Positions 1-6,855 of a stretch of DNA of 64,000 nucleotides are shown in pieces. The notes beneath the pieces are model-generated. The model was not told where the DNA came from. It searched no databases and saw only the letters and a program-made list of their open reading frames with translations. Where the stretch lies: contig DATAGZ010000001.1 in NCBI GenBank assembly GCA_036263455.1, positions 124,001 through 188,000 on the forward strand, in the 5' to 3' direction. Source of the DNA: DATAGZ01 sp036263455. Lineage in GTDB: Bacteria > Pseudomonadota > Alphaproteobacteria > Dongiales > Dongiaceae. Numbering within the stretch: position 1 is the stretch's first letter; every line of letters begins with the position of its first letter. A program made the position numbers and the translations under genes.

Positions 1-443
1 TCATCCTGGGATATCAGATGCGCGTTCCGTTGCGTGATCTTGCCCAGCTTGCGTTGCGACAGTAGTGGCGCGCTTTGCTGGATGGCGTTGCGCGACTGGC
101 GCGGCACCAATTGCATGGGCGAGGTCGCCGCCTGCGCCTGAACCGGAACGCCTGGTGCATCAGCGGTAAGAACGTGCCGGCCTGGGTTGAGGCCCTCGCT
201 CAACGACCGCAGTGCGGCCACACGTGGAATCTGGTTAAGCGCCGCGGTCCGCTGGCGCTGCGCCACCGCTGTTGGGCTGGCCTCTAGTCTCATGCTCAAG
301 GCGTGAAGAGTTTCAGTGCCTGGACCCGTTGCTGTGCTGGCTTGACGCTGGGTGATCTCGGCGGCGCCTAAGCTTTTGGTGCTAGGCTCCGCTGTTGCTC
401 GGAAGGAATGCCGCGTGTCATATAGGGTTTTGGACACAGTCAT
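1..443 (-). CDS. N-terminal part of a DUF4157-type eCIS-associated protein (partial)
   Basis: A reading frame opens at an ATG (441-443) behind a purine-rich ribosome site (gagggagag) and stays open for 147 codons to the left edge, so the stop lies outside the window. After about 35 low-complexity residues there are degenerate repeats: LHALSMRLEASPTAVAQRQR, then TAALNQIPRVAALRSLSEGLN, then a Gln/Ser-rich stretch with QR dipeptides. Known for the family: this 'LNxSPxVAxQR / ALRSLSEGLN' architecture is the usual N-terminal segment of DUF4157-type proteins found beside extracellular contractile injection systems. Inferred: a cargo or cargo-linked protein of the eCIS that starts at 1485. The DUF4157 metalloprotease-like motif (HExxH) is not reached here, so the catalytic identity of the missing part is unknown. 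Confidence 0.6.
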   Translation of the reverse strand, partial: MTVSKTLYDTRHSFRATAEPSTKSLGAAEITQRQASTATGPGTETLHALSMRLEASPTAVAQRQRTAALNQIPRVAALRSLSEGLNPGRHVLTADAPGVPVQAQAATSPMQLVPRQSRNAIQQSAPLLSQRKLGKITQRNAHLISQD

Positions 444-732
444 GCTCTCCCTCGCTCTTTTGGTGTAAGAAGCATGCAATAAAAGCGCTATCGTTGCCAA
501 GAGGCTTTCATCAGTTACGCGGTAGGAATTTCAATCCGTGCTCTTATTGCCGACCGTCGCGCGCTGATGGAATCTCGAGATCTCATGCTTTGAAGCACGG
601 TCTGGTGCGAAACATCACACCGCAGATTGCCGGCCAGAGCGCGCGCTCGAGAAATTTTGCCGGTTAAAAACTCAGGTCCAGCCAAAACAAGGATCCATTC
701 CGGGCTGAGGCTGAGTAACGATCGACCTCATT

Positions 733-1148
733 TTAACCTACTCTATTGACCAGCGGAGGTATTCCAAAGACCCACTTAGCGCGCGCCAAATGATCGATCC
801 CGTGGCGTGCGGCGGCGGCCACCAAAGGCTCAAAATAGAGCCCAATGCGGTCGTCGCTTGCCGCAGGCATCACGATCCACATCTTCTCATGGACGAAATC
901 TGATGGCAGCCCCCGGCACAGTGCCTCCAACGTAGCGTCTCCCGGCACCACCACTCCGCCGAGCGCTAAGTTCTTCGCTTGGCGAAAGGCGTCCAGCGCG
1001 CCCGTCGTTGCCGCTCCCAAAAACCATCAATCTTCAAGGACCGCGCCTGTCCAAGGCAATAGACGTTTGCGCTGAGCAGAATCTGAACAATCTTTACATC
1101 GGTGCGGTCATTACGGCCCTCCTTCCCCACAGTTGCCTTAATGCACAT
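733..1148 (-). pseudogene. Frameshifted and truncated peptidoglycan-binding / GH19-type lysozyme remnant
   Basis: Two adjacent minus-strand frames join into one recognisable protein. From the ATG at 1148 the first frame reads MCIKATVGK then DVKIVQILLSAN and LKIDGF, a typical peptidoglycan-binding repeat. The expected continuation GAATTGALDAFRQ lies in the next frame, starting near 1020. One base missing in the TTTTTGGG run around 1018-1026 explains the break. The second frame then shows IMPAASDDRIGLYFEPLVAAAARHGI, here quoted only by its ends IMPAASDD and AAARHGI, which is the N-terminal helix region of GH19 chitinase/lysozyme-like proteins. It loses similarity after HGIDHLAR and stops at 733, about 140 residues in all, without the GH19 catalytic Glu region. 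Such enzymes often accompany tailed injection systems. Probably inactive. Confidence 0.6.
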
Positions 1149-1484
1149 GCTATCCTCCTTTTAGGGCTTTACCTCCACTCGCTCGCCAAGCTTGCCGGCA
1201 GCCTCAAACATGATCCTCCCTGCCCGCACTATCCGCCATCGGTTGCCGACCATAAGGCTAATGAGAAGCTATTAACGGTTAGTTAACGATTATTACCGCA
1301 GGAATTGAGTATTCTACTGAGCCGCGAGCACGTCATTATCAATGGAGTAACCCGTTAGCACCTTGCCAGAAATCAGATATGGTGCCACTCAATGCATGGC
1401 TTTACCGGTCAGGAGAATTTTGCTAAGAAAATGGACTTAATGCCATAGGTTCTATACACATAAGATGAGGATTGTTAGCTCCTG
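1149..1484. other. Intergenic region between divergent lysozyme remnant and eCIS operon
   Basis: This 336-base AT-richer stretch must carry the promoter for the rightward eCIS run. I see no convincing gene, hairpin terminator or strong consensus promoter. The best candidate, tggact at 1432 and tataca at 1453, has only a 15-base spacer. The 444-732 stretch to the left also has no recognised gene. It does contain an open minus-strand frame of about 70 codons without a usable early start. Confidence 0.4.
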
Positions 1485-2060
1485 ATGAATGCGATTAAAA
1501 ATGTTCTGGAACTGCTTTGCCGGAACCTGGACGATGCTTTGCGCACATACGATCCTCATAACGGCGACCGGGTCATTCTATCCAATCTTACAGACCATGA
1601 GGGGCGACCTTATACCGAGACAAAGAACAAAGTTGTTATGACGCTCATCAGCATCCAGCATGATACGACCATAAGCACATATAATCGCTATGTTTCCCTT
1701 CCCGACAACAAATTTGTCCAGGTTGCCGCGCCTGTCTATATCAACCTTCTTTTACTGTTCTTCGCAAATTTCTATGACCAGAATTATGCCGAAGGATTGG
1801 AGGCGATTTCTAGAACCATAAGTCACTTCCAGCAGCGCCCAACCCTCACGCACAGTGAGTTTCCGGAGTTGGATTCAAGAATTGACAAGCTGGCTCTGGA
1901 GATCGTCAATTTGGATCTGGCGCAGACCAACCACATTCTCGGTATGCTCGGCGTTAAATGTTTGCCAGCAGTCTGCTATAGGTTGCGCATGATCCCTTTC
2001 CACGCCGAGAAGATGCAAGGCTTTACTCCCGGTGTGGTAGCTGTTAGTGTGCAGGAATAA
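1485..2060 (+). CDS. eCIS cap/tail terminator protein, DUF4255 (Pvc16/Afp16-like)
   Basis: This 191-residue protein matches the Pvc16 N-terminal family (DUF4255). It starts MNAIKNVLELLCRNL, has VVMTLISIQHD, then the conserved block PVYINLLLLFFANF followed by YAEGLEAISRTISHFQQRP. In contractile injection systems of the Afp/PVC type this protein sits at the distal end of the tube and fixes particle length. It is the first gene of the rightward eCIS run and its TAA overlaps the next ATG by one base, implying translational coupling. In canonical PVC loci the cap gene is last, so the order differs here. The ribosome site is weak, with gatgagg 14 bases upstream of the ATG. Confidence 0.88.
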   Translation: MNAIKNVLELLCRNLDDALRTYDPHNGDRVILSNLTDHEGRPYTETKNKVVMTLISIQHDTTISTYNRYVSLPDNKFVQVAAPVYINLLLLFFANFYDQNYAEGLEAISRTISHFQQRPTLTHSEFPELDSRIDKLALEIVNLDLAQTNHILGMLGVKCLPAVCYRLRMIPFHAEKMQGFTPGVVAVSVQE

Positions 2061-3079
2061 TGGCCACGGTTCCCTCTGAACAGTCGCATCGAGCGCAAGC
2101 CCAGCATTATGAAGCGCTGTTCCGTGTCAGGACGCGCCATGGATACTATAATAAAGTCGAGTTCCATGGAGCAGGCCTACAGATTAGGCCGACATCGACC
2201 TCCGTTGAGCTGATGCAGAGATTGGGTTTATTATTTGTAACAGAAGCGACTGGCTTTGCGGTTCTGTATCCAAAGAACCGCGCTAATCAGCTTCTTGCTT
2301 GGCTGCGCCGTGATGCGTTGCAAAGTTTAAATAACCGTCTTGATTTTAAGCTTCTGGTGCGCGACAGGAGCTTTACTACCGTCACCGAGCTTCCCTTGAC
2401 GTTACGGCTAGATCGAGAAGCTTTTTTTTGGAGCAATACCGCTATCTATCGCAGAGAACGGGAAGTCTTTCTCACCCCACTCGAGCAAATGGCTGAGACC
2501 CTGCGCCACCTTGCGCCGACCAGCGTTAGGCTAAAGCCTCCTTCTGACGCTACCTTCATCAAGCTTCGCGATCCCGAGAGTGAAGTTCGTGTCGGATCGG
2601 AGAGGCTGCCGACCTTAGCTTTTCTTTCTTTTCTCCTCGCTTGCCCGCCAGACAGCCTGGACAGCGAGGAAGACATCTATCCTGTGAGGCTCGAGAACTC
2701 TTCCGAGCCCGTCGCGACGCAGACTTATCTGCTGAGTTTCGAAGCGCGTTCCGCATTCTGGTCCTATTGGGTTATTCCCCGTGATGGAGTCTCTAGGCGT
2801 TTACGCATCGAAACCGGGCGGGAAGACATTCAATTCGGCCAAGCGCATCCGGACAAACTACCCGACGGGCGAGAAGCCCTGCGCTTTGATTCGCAATCAT
2901 CTTTACAGTTATTCCAGCAATCGCCTTTCCGTTTCAAGCTGCGTGGGCAACGCGCCGGGTCTCATATGGAAGAGGAAACGCTGCGCAGTCCTCTGCCGGT
3001 CGCCAGCACGTGGCAGAGCAAGAAGAGTGAGGGGAGCGAGGGAGAGAGGGCGCAAGCCAACATCTATCTTTACCTTTAA
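2060..3079 (+). CDS. eCIS-locus protein of unknown function, 339 residues
   Basis: I do not recognise a named family. The start overlaps the stop of the DUF4255 gene (TAATG) and 33 bases separate its end from the sheath gene, so it is embedded in the eCIS operon and probably co-translated with the cap. The protein is soluble-looking, with no signal peptide or membrane segment. It is rich in aromatic and basic residues, with a compact first half (YYNKVEFHGAGLQIRP, FAVLYPKN), a central acidic segment near residues 190-215 (ACPPDSLDSEEDIYPV), and a low-complexity Ser/Glu/Lys tail ending ANIYLYL. Its place between cap and sheath suggests a structural or assembly role. The function is unassigned. 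Confidence 0.75.
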   Translation: MATVPSEQSHRAQAQHYEALFRVRTRHGYYNKVEFHGAGLQIRPTSTSVELMQRLGLLFVTEATGFAVLYPKNRANQLLAWLRRDALQSLNNRLDFKLLVRDRSFTTVTELPLTLRLDREAFFWSNTAIYRREREVFLTPLEQMAETLRHLAPTSVRLKPPSDATFIKLRDPESEVRVGSERLPTLAFLSFLLACPPDSLDSEEDIYPVRLENSSEPVATQTYLLSFEARSAFWSYWVIPRDGVSRRLRIETGREDIQFGQAHPDKLPDGREALRFDSQSSLQLFQQSPFRFKLRGQRAGSHMEEETLRSPLPVASTWQSKKSEGSEGERAQANIYLYL

Positions 3080-3112
3080 CGATAACAAACTCAACGGGGG
3101 GACTTAATTCTC

Positions 3113-4882
3113 ATGACCATAGCTGTTCGTAAAACACCAGGAGTCTACATTACAGAACGCGAAGCCTTTTTGCCCTCTATCGCAAGTGTGCCAACAGCCA
3201 TACCGGCTTTTATAGGTTACACAGAAAAGGCTGAGGCCGATGGCAAGTCTATTCTCTTGCGCCCGCAACGTGTCGATTCCATGGTCGACTACGAAGCCTT
3301 TTTTGGCGCAGGTTATAAGGCGCAATTTTCCTTTAATAAGCTGGAAGGCCAACCTAAAGAATATGATTTCTCCTTTATGGGGGGCTATTATGAACTTAAG
3401 CCGCAAGATGGCACCAAGCTTTTCAAGCTCTACAATTCCTTACGGGCTTTCTACGCCAATGGCGGCGCGACTTGTTATATCGTCTCGGTCGGCATCTACG
3501 GCACGCAAGCCGGAAGTGTCGATCAAAAGATCAGTAAAGAACACCTTCTCGAAGGTCTCTCTGTTCTAGAGGCCTTTGTCGGGCCCACTATTTTAGCTAT
3601 GCCTGATGCCGTGTTGCTGGAGCAGAAGGACTGTTATGACGTTTATCAAAAAATGCTCGTCCAATGTAGCACCCTGCAAGACCGCATAGCTCTTCTCGAT
3701 GTCCCGCAAACTGAAAATCCAAAGCAGTCAGCAGTTGTTGATGCCTTCCGCGGCAATATAGGGAGTGAGCATCTAGGTTACGGCGTAGCCTACTACCCCT
3801 TTATCAAGACCACCGTGGTGAGCAGTGACGAGGTGAGTTATGAAAATTTTGGGAGCGATTTGAAAATTCTCCTTATGGGTAATCTTAAACCAAAAGAAGA
3901 TGAAATAGCACGATTAAGAAATAATCTCACGGATTTGGAGAAGGCACTCCCGAAACCGGAGTCCGACGTAAAAAAGTGGACTGATAGTGTAAATGAAAAG
4001 ATTGATAGTTTGAAACTATCCATCACGCAAGGACAGAAGACAGACAAAAAATATGATATCGCTGGAGCTATCAGGAAATTATTAGAGGAGATTGAAAGAC
4101 TAAAATCTAAGATAAATCCCGCTGAAGAAATCAAAAAATTGGAGCGGGAGATTGGAAAACTGAAAGCTGACATAGCTTTATTGGACTTTATAAAAATGCC
4201 GGGCGGCAATGCTGATCGGATGTCCATCAAAAGGAATAACGAAAATCTTATTGCTCAGGTAGATCTCACTGCCGAGCTGCAAAAGCTGGCGGTTAAGAAG
4301 CTCAATCTACTGCCGCCGAGTGGTGCGATTGCTGGTCTTTATGCCTACAGCGACCGCACGCGGGGGGTCTGGAACGCCCCCGCCAATCTGGCGCTCAAAG
4401 CCGTCGTCGCCCCTAGCTTCAACATCACCGATGCGCAGCAGCAAGAGCTCAACGTTCCGACGGATGGTAAGGCGATCAATGCCATCCGTTACTTTGTCGG
4501 TCGCGGCACCTTGGTCTGGGGCGCCCGCACATTGCAAGGCAACAGCGACGATTGGCGCTACATCCAAGTTCGCCGCAGCCTCATCTACATCGAGCAATCG
4601 ATTAAGCAGACCCTTGCCACCTTCGTTTTTGCCCCTAACGACGGTAAGACTTGGGTGGCAGTCACCGCCATGATTTCCAGCTTCCTGCAAGAAGTTTGGA
4701 ATCAAGGTGGTCTCTTGGGTGCCACCGCACAGGAGGCTTTTAGCGTAACCTGTGGGCTGGGCAGCACCATGACCGCCAAAGATGTCCTGGAGGGACACAT
4801 GATCGTGCAGGTCAAGCTACAAATGCTGAGGCCTGCGGAGTTCATCGAACTCACCTTTGAGCAAACGATGGGTGAGAGCTAG
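3113..4882 (+). CDS. eCIS contractile sheath protein with coiled-coil insertion
   Basis: The N-terminus (TPGVYITEREAFLPSIASV, PTAIPAFIGYTEKA) and C-terminus (WNQGGLLGATAQEAF, VQVKLQMLRPAEFIEL) are those of Afp2/Pvc2-type sheaths, the subunits that contract to drive the tube. At 589 residues it is longer than a plain single sheath. The extra length sits at about residues 250-375, where heptad-like segments appear (EIARLRNNLTDLEKAL, RKLLEEIERLKSKI, IKKLEREIGKLKADIALL). The fold resumes at LLPPSGAIAGLYAYSDRTRG. The DNA under the insert (about 3860-4260) is visibly more AT-rich than the flanks. Only one sheath gene is present, against three in Afp/PVC. A GGGGGG run lies 11-12 bases before the ATG. 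Confidence 0.92.
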   Translation: MTIAVRKTPGVYITEREAFLPSIASVPTAIPAFIGYTEKAEADGKSILLRPQRVDSMVDYEAFFGAGYKAQFSFNKLEGQPKEYDFSFMGGYYELKPQDGTKLFKLYNSLRAFYANGGATCYIVSVGIYGTQAGSVDQKISKEHLLEGLSVLEAFVGPTILAMPDAVLLEQKDCYDVYQKMLVQCSTLQDRIALLDVPQTENPKQSAVVDAFRGNIGSEHLGYGVAYYPFIKTTVVSSDEVSYENFGSDLKILLMGNLKPKEDEIARLRNNLTDLEKALPKPESDVKKWTDSVNEKIDSLKLSITQGQKTDKKYDIAGAIRKLLEEIERLKSKINPAEEIKKLEREIGKLKADIALLDFIKMPGGNADRMSIKRNNENLIAQVDLTAELQKLAVKKLNLLPPSGAIAGLYAYSDRTRGVWNAPANLALKAVVAPSFNITDAQQQELNVPTDGKAINAIRYFVGRGTLVWGARTLQGNSDDWRYIQVRRSLIYIEQSIKQTLATFVFAPNDGKTWVAVTAMISSFLQEVWNQGGLLGATAQEAFSVTCGLGSTMTAKDVLEGHMIVQVKLQMLRPAEFIELTFEQTMGES

Positions 4883-4937
4883 CCTGACCTCTGGGACATT
4901 ATTTACTTTCCAACTTGAAAATTCGATAGGAGCCATC

Positions 4938-5390
4938 ATGGCCGGAAGTACGCAAAACAGTGTTTGGCCGCTGCCCAAATTCTATTTTTCTGTCCAACTT
5001 GGAAGCGACACCACGGTAAATTTCCAGGAAGTGAGCGGCCTGGAGAGCGAGACGCAAGTAATCGAATATCGCCACGGCAACAGTCCACGTTTTTCTCCGA
5101 TCAAGATGCCAGGCCTTGCCCGCGTCGGAAACGTCACCTTGCGGAAGGGGATCTTCGTCAACGACGCTAAATTTTGGCAATGGTACGGTCAAATCAAAGG
5201 TAGCACCGTCGAGCGTCGCACTGTCGTGATCAGTCTGCTGGACGAGAACGGCACTCCCAAGATGGTCTGGACTCTCATCAATGCCTGGCCAACCAAGGTC
5301 AGCGGGACCGACCTAAAGTCCGAAGGCAACGAGGTGGCGATTGAAAGCATGGAGCTCGCCTTTGATGTCTTGAGTGTCGAAGCTCCCTAG
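4938..5390 (+). CDS. eCIS inner tube protein (Pvc1/Afp1-like, phage gp19-like)
   Basis: The 150-residue product starting MAGSTQNSVWPLPKFYF is a T4 gp19-like tail tube subunit. It has FQEVSGLESETQVIEYRHG, LRKGIFVNDAKFWQWY and MVWTLINAWPTKV, all hallmarks of Afp1/Pvc1 tube proteins that stack as hexameric rings inside the sheath. I place the start at the ATG at 4938 because it follows a TAGGAG ribosome site and gives the family N-terminus. An upstream in-frame ATG at 4857 would overlap the sheath gene by 26 bases and add 27 unrelated residues. The next gene (second tube protein) follows by 11 bases. Confidence 0.92.
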   Translation: MAGSTQNSVWPLPKFYFSVQLGSDTTVNFQEVSGLESETQVIEYRHGNSPRFSPIKMPGLARVGNVTLRKGIFVNDAKFWQWYGQIKGSTVERRTVVISLLDENGTPKMVWTLINAWPTKVSGTDLKSEGNEVAIESMELAFDVLSVEAP

Positions 5391-5401
5391 ATGGCATAAC
5401 C

Positions 5402-5935
5402 ATGGCAGAAAGTTACTATCCCCCAGGCAGTTTCTACTTCACCGTTCAGCTTATCGGTGCGCTGGCAGCAGCAAATTTGATTGATAAGATCGATGCCAGC
5501 TTTCAGGAAGTTTCGGGTCTTGAGGCCAACTTCCTCACTGAGGAGGTCGTGGAGGGCGGTGAGAACCGTTTTGCTCATCGTCTTCCTTTACGCGGCAGCT
5601 ACAGCAATCTACTGCTTAAGCGTGGCGTCGTCTTTAAAGATTCTTTGCTGGCGGAATGGGCTGGACAGACCGTGGGGTCAGGTCTTTCCATTCCTATCTT
5701 GCCGCAAAATGTGCTGGTAATGCTGTTGGATAGTAAGGAAAACCCCCTAGTCGCCTGGACTTTTGTCAATGCTTGGCCGGTGCGCTGGGCGGTGTCGCCA
5801 CTTGATGCCATGGAGAACCGCGTACTGATTGAGACCTTTGAGCTCTCCTATAATTATATGGAGCGGGTCAATCTTGGCGGCAATGCGTCGGTTGCCACCA
5901 AGATGGCCCAATTCATCCATCGTTTGAAAGGCTGA
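5402..5935 (+). CDS. eCIS tube protein 2 (Pvc5/Afp5-like)
   Basis: A second, divergent gp19-like tube paralogue of 177 residues: YYPPGSFYFTVQL, ASFQEVSGLEANFLTEEV, LLLKRGVVFKDSLLAEW and WTFVNAWPVRW. In Afp/PVC particles the Afp5/Pvc5 tube protein forms the ring linking the spike/baseplate to the main tube. The position directly before the DUF5908 and LysM genes matches the canonical pvc5-pvc6-pvc7 order. It shares the 'FQEVSGLE' and 'TF/LINAWP' signatures with the upstream tube gene but differs elsewhere, so it is an old paralogue rather than a recent copy. Confidence 0.9.
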   Translation: MAESYYPPGSFYFTVQLIGALAAANLIDKIDASFQEVSGLEANFLTEEVVEGGENRFAHRLPLRGSYSNLLLKRGVVFKDSLLAEWAGQTVGSGLSIPILPQNVLVMLLDSKENPLVAWTFVNAWPVRWAVSPLDAMENRVLIETFELSYNYMERVNLGGNASVATKMAQFIHRLKG

Positions 5936-5940
5936 AGTCA

Positions 5941-6150
5941 ATGCCGCTTACCATCAACGAGATCGGAATCCGCCTGCAAGTACGTGACCGAACAAGCGTC
6001 GGTGACGCTGGGCCGCAGGGGGGCAGTGCAACCAAGGGGATGGGGTCGCATACTGCTGACGCTGGCGAGCTCGATCGCGCGCGTGAAGATCTGGTGGCCA
6101 CCTGCGTGCGGCTTGTCTTGCGCGCGCTCAAAGAACAGCGGGGTCGCTAG
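5941..6150 (+). CDS. Small eCIS protein, DUF5908 (Pvc6-like)
   Basis: A 69-residue product starting MPLTINEIGIRLQV, with a Gly/Ser-rich centre and a C-terminal helix LVLRALKEQRGR. This layout (MPLxIxExxIRxxV, flexible middle, basic helix) is that of DUF5908, a short family found between the second tube gene and the LysM gene of eCIS loci. The gene starts 6 bases after the tube gene and ends 4 bases before the next. A role as adaptor between tube and baseplate is inferred from position only. Confidence 0.8.
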   Translation: MPLTINEIGIRLQVRDRTSVGDAGPQGGSATKGMGSHTADAGELDRAREDLVATCVRLVLRALKEQRGR

Positions 6151-6153
6151 AGA

Positions 6154-6855
6154 ATGGCTTACGGTGGTGCCCTCGAGAAGATGACCATCTCCGGCTTCAC
6201 CTCGAAGGATTTCAGGTCAGGCGAGCGTTCGCTCACTGTCCACATTAATCCGGCAAGCTATCGCCGCACTTATGAGATTCATTATAACGATCCTAAACCG
6301 CAAGGCAGCAACGGGGGCTCCCCCACCTTTCAGCGCATTCCCTCCGAAAGAGTATCTTTCGAGCTGGTGTTCGACGGCACCGGCGCCGTGCCGAGCTCTC
6401 TGCCAGGAATTCAGCCTTTTACCCAAGATGGGATCGTTGCCCAGCTCCAAGCGTTCAAAGAGCTTTGCTTCGATTATAAGGGCACGATTCACAGTCCAAA
6501 CTACCTTATCCTTTCATGGGCGGATTTGCAGTTCTCTTGCCGGCTGCAGAGCCTCGATATCACCTATACGCTCTTCAAGCCTGACGGAACTCCCCTGCGC
6601 GCCCGCGCCGAAGCGACCTTTGTTAGCTATCAGAGTGCCGCCACCTTGGCCCGCAAAGCCAAGAATAGCTCGCCGGATCTCAGCCACATCCGCACGGTGG
6701 CTGCCGGTGATACCTTGCCATTGATGTGTCATCGTATTTACGGCACCAGCGCCGTCTATCTGGAAGTGGCAGCGGTTAACGGGCTCACGGCCTTCCGCGA
6801 TATTCCGGTGGGAACCGAACTCATCTTTCCACCCTTGGCGGAGGCCAGCTCGTGA
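6154..6855 (+). CDS. eCIS LysM-domain baseplate protein (Pvc7/Afp7-like)
   Basis: The 233-residue protein has an N-terminal domain typical of Afp7/Pvc7 (VHINPASYRRTYEI, RVSFELVFDGTGAVP, YKGTIHSPNYLILSWADL, TYTLFKPDGTPLRA) and a C-terminal LysM-like domain at about residues 185-228 (VAAGDTLPLMCHRIYG, VAAVNGL, VGTELIFPP). It resembles phage gp53-type LysM proteins that clamp the central spike to the baseplate. Its last bases overlap the GTG start of the spike gene (GTGA), indicating coupled translation. Confidence 0.9.
   Translation: MAYGGALEKMTISGFTSKDFRSGERSLTVHINPASYRRTYEIHYNDPKPQGSNGGSPTFQRIPSERVSFELVFDGTGAVPSSLPGIQPFTQDGIVAQLQAFKELCFDYKGTIHSPNYLILSWADLQFSCRLQSLDITYTLFKPDGTPLRARAEATFVSYQSAATLARKAKNSSPDLSHIRTVAAGDTLPLMCHRIYGTSAVYLEVAAVNGLTAFRDIPVGTELIFPPLAEASS

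Noticed and set aside
484..732. Open minus-strand frame of about 70 codons between the lysozyme remnant and the cargo-like gene
   Set aside because: It has no early start codon, no ribosome site and no recognised similarity.
1432..1458. tggact / tataca as the eCIS promoter
   Set aside because: The spacer is only 15 bases and matches are weak, so I do not list it as a feature.
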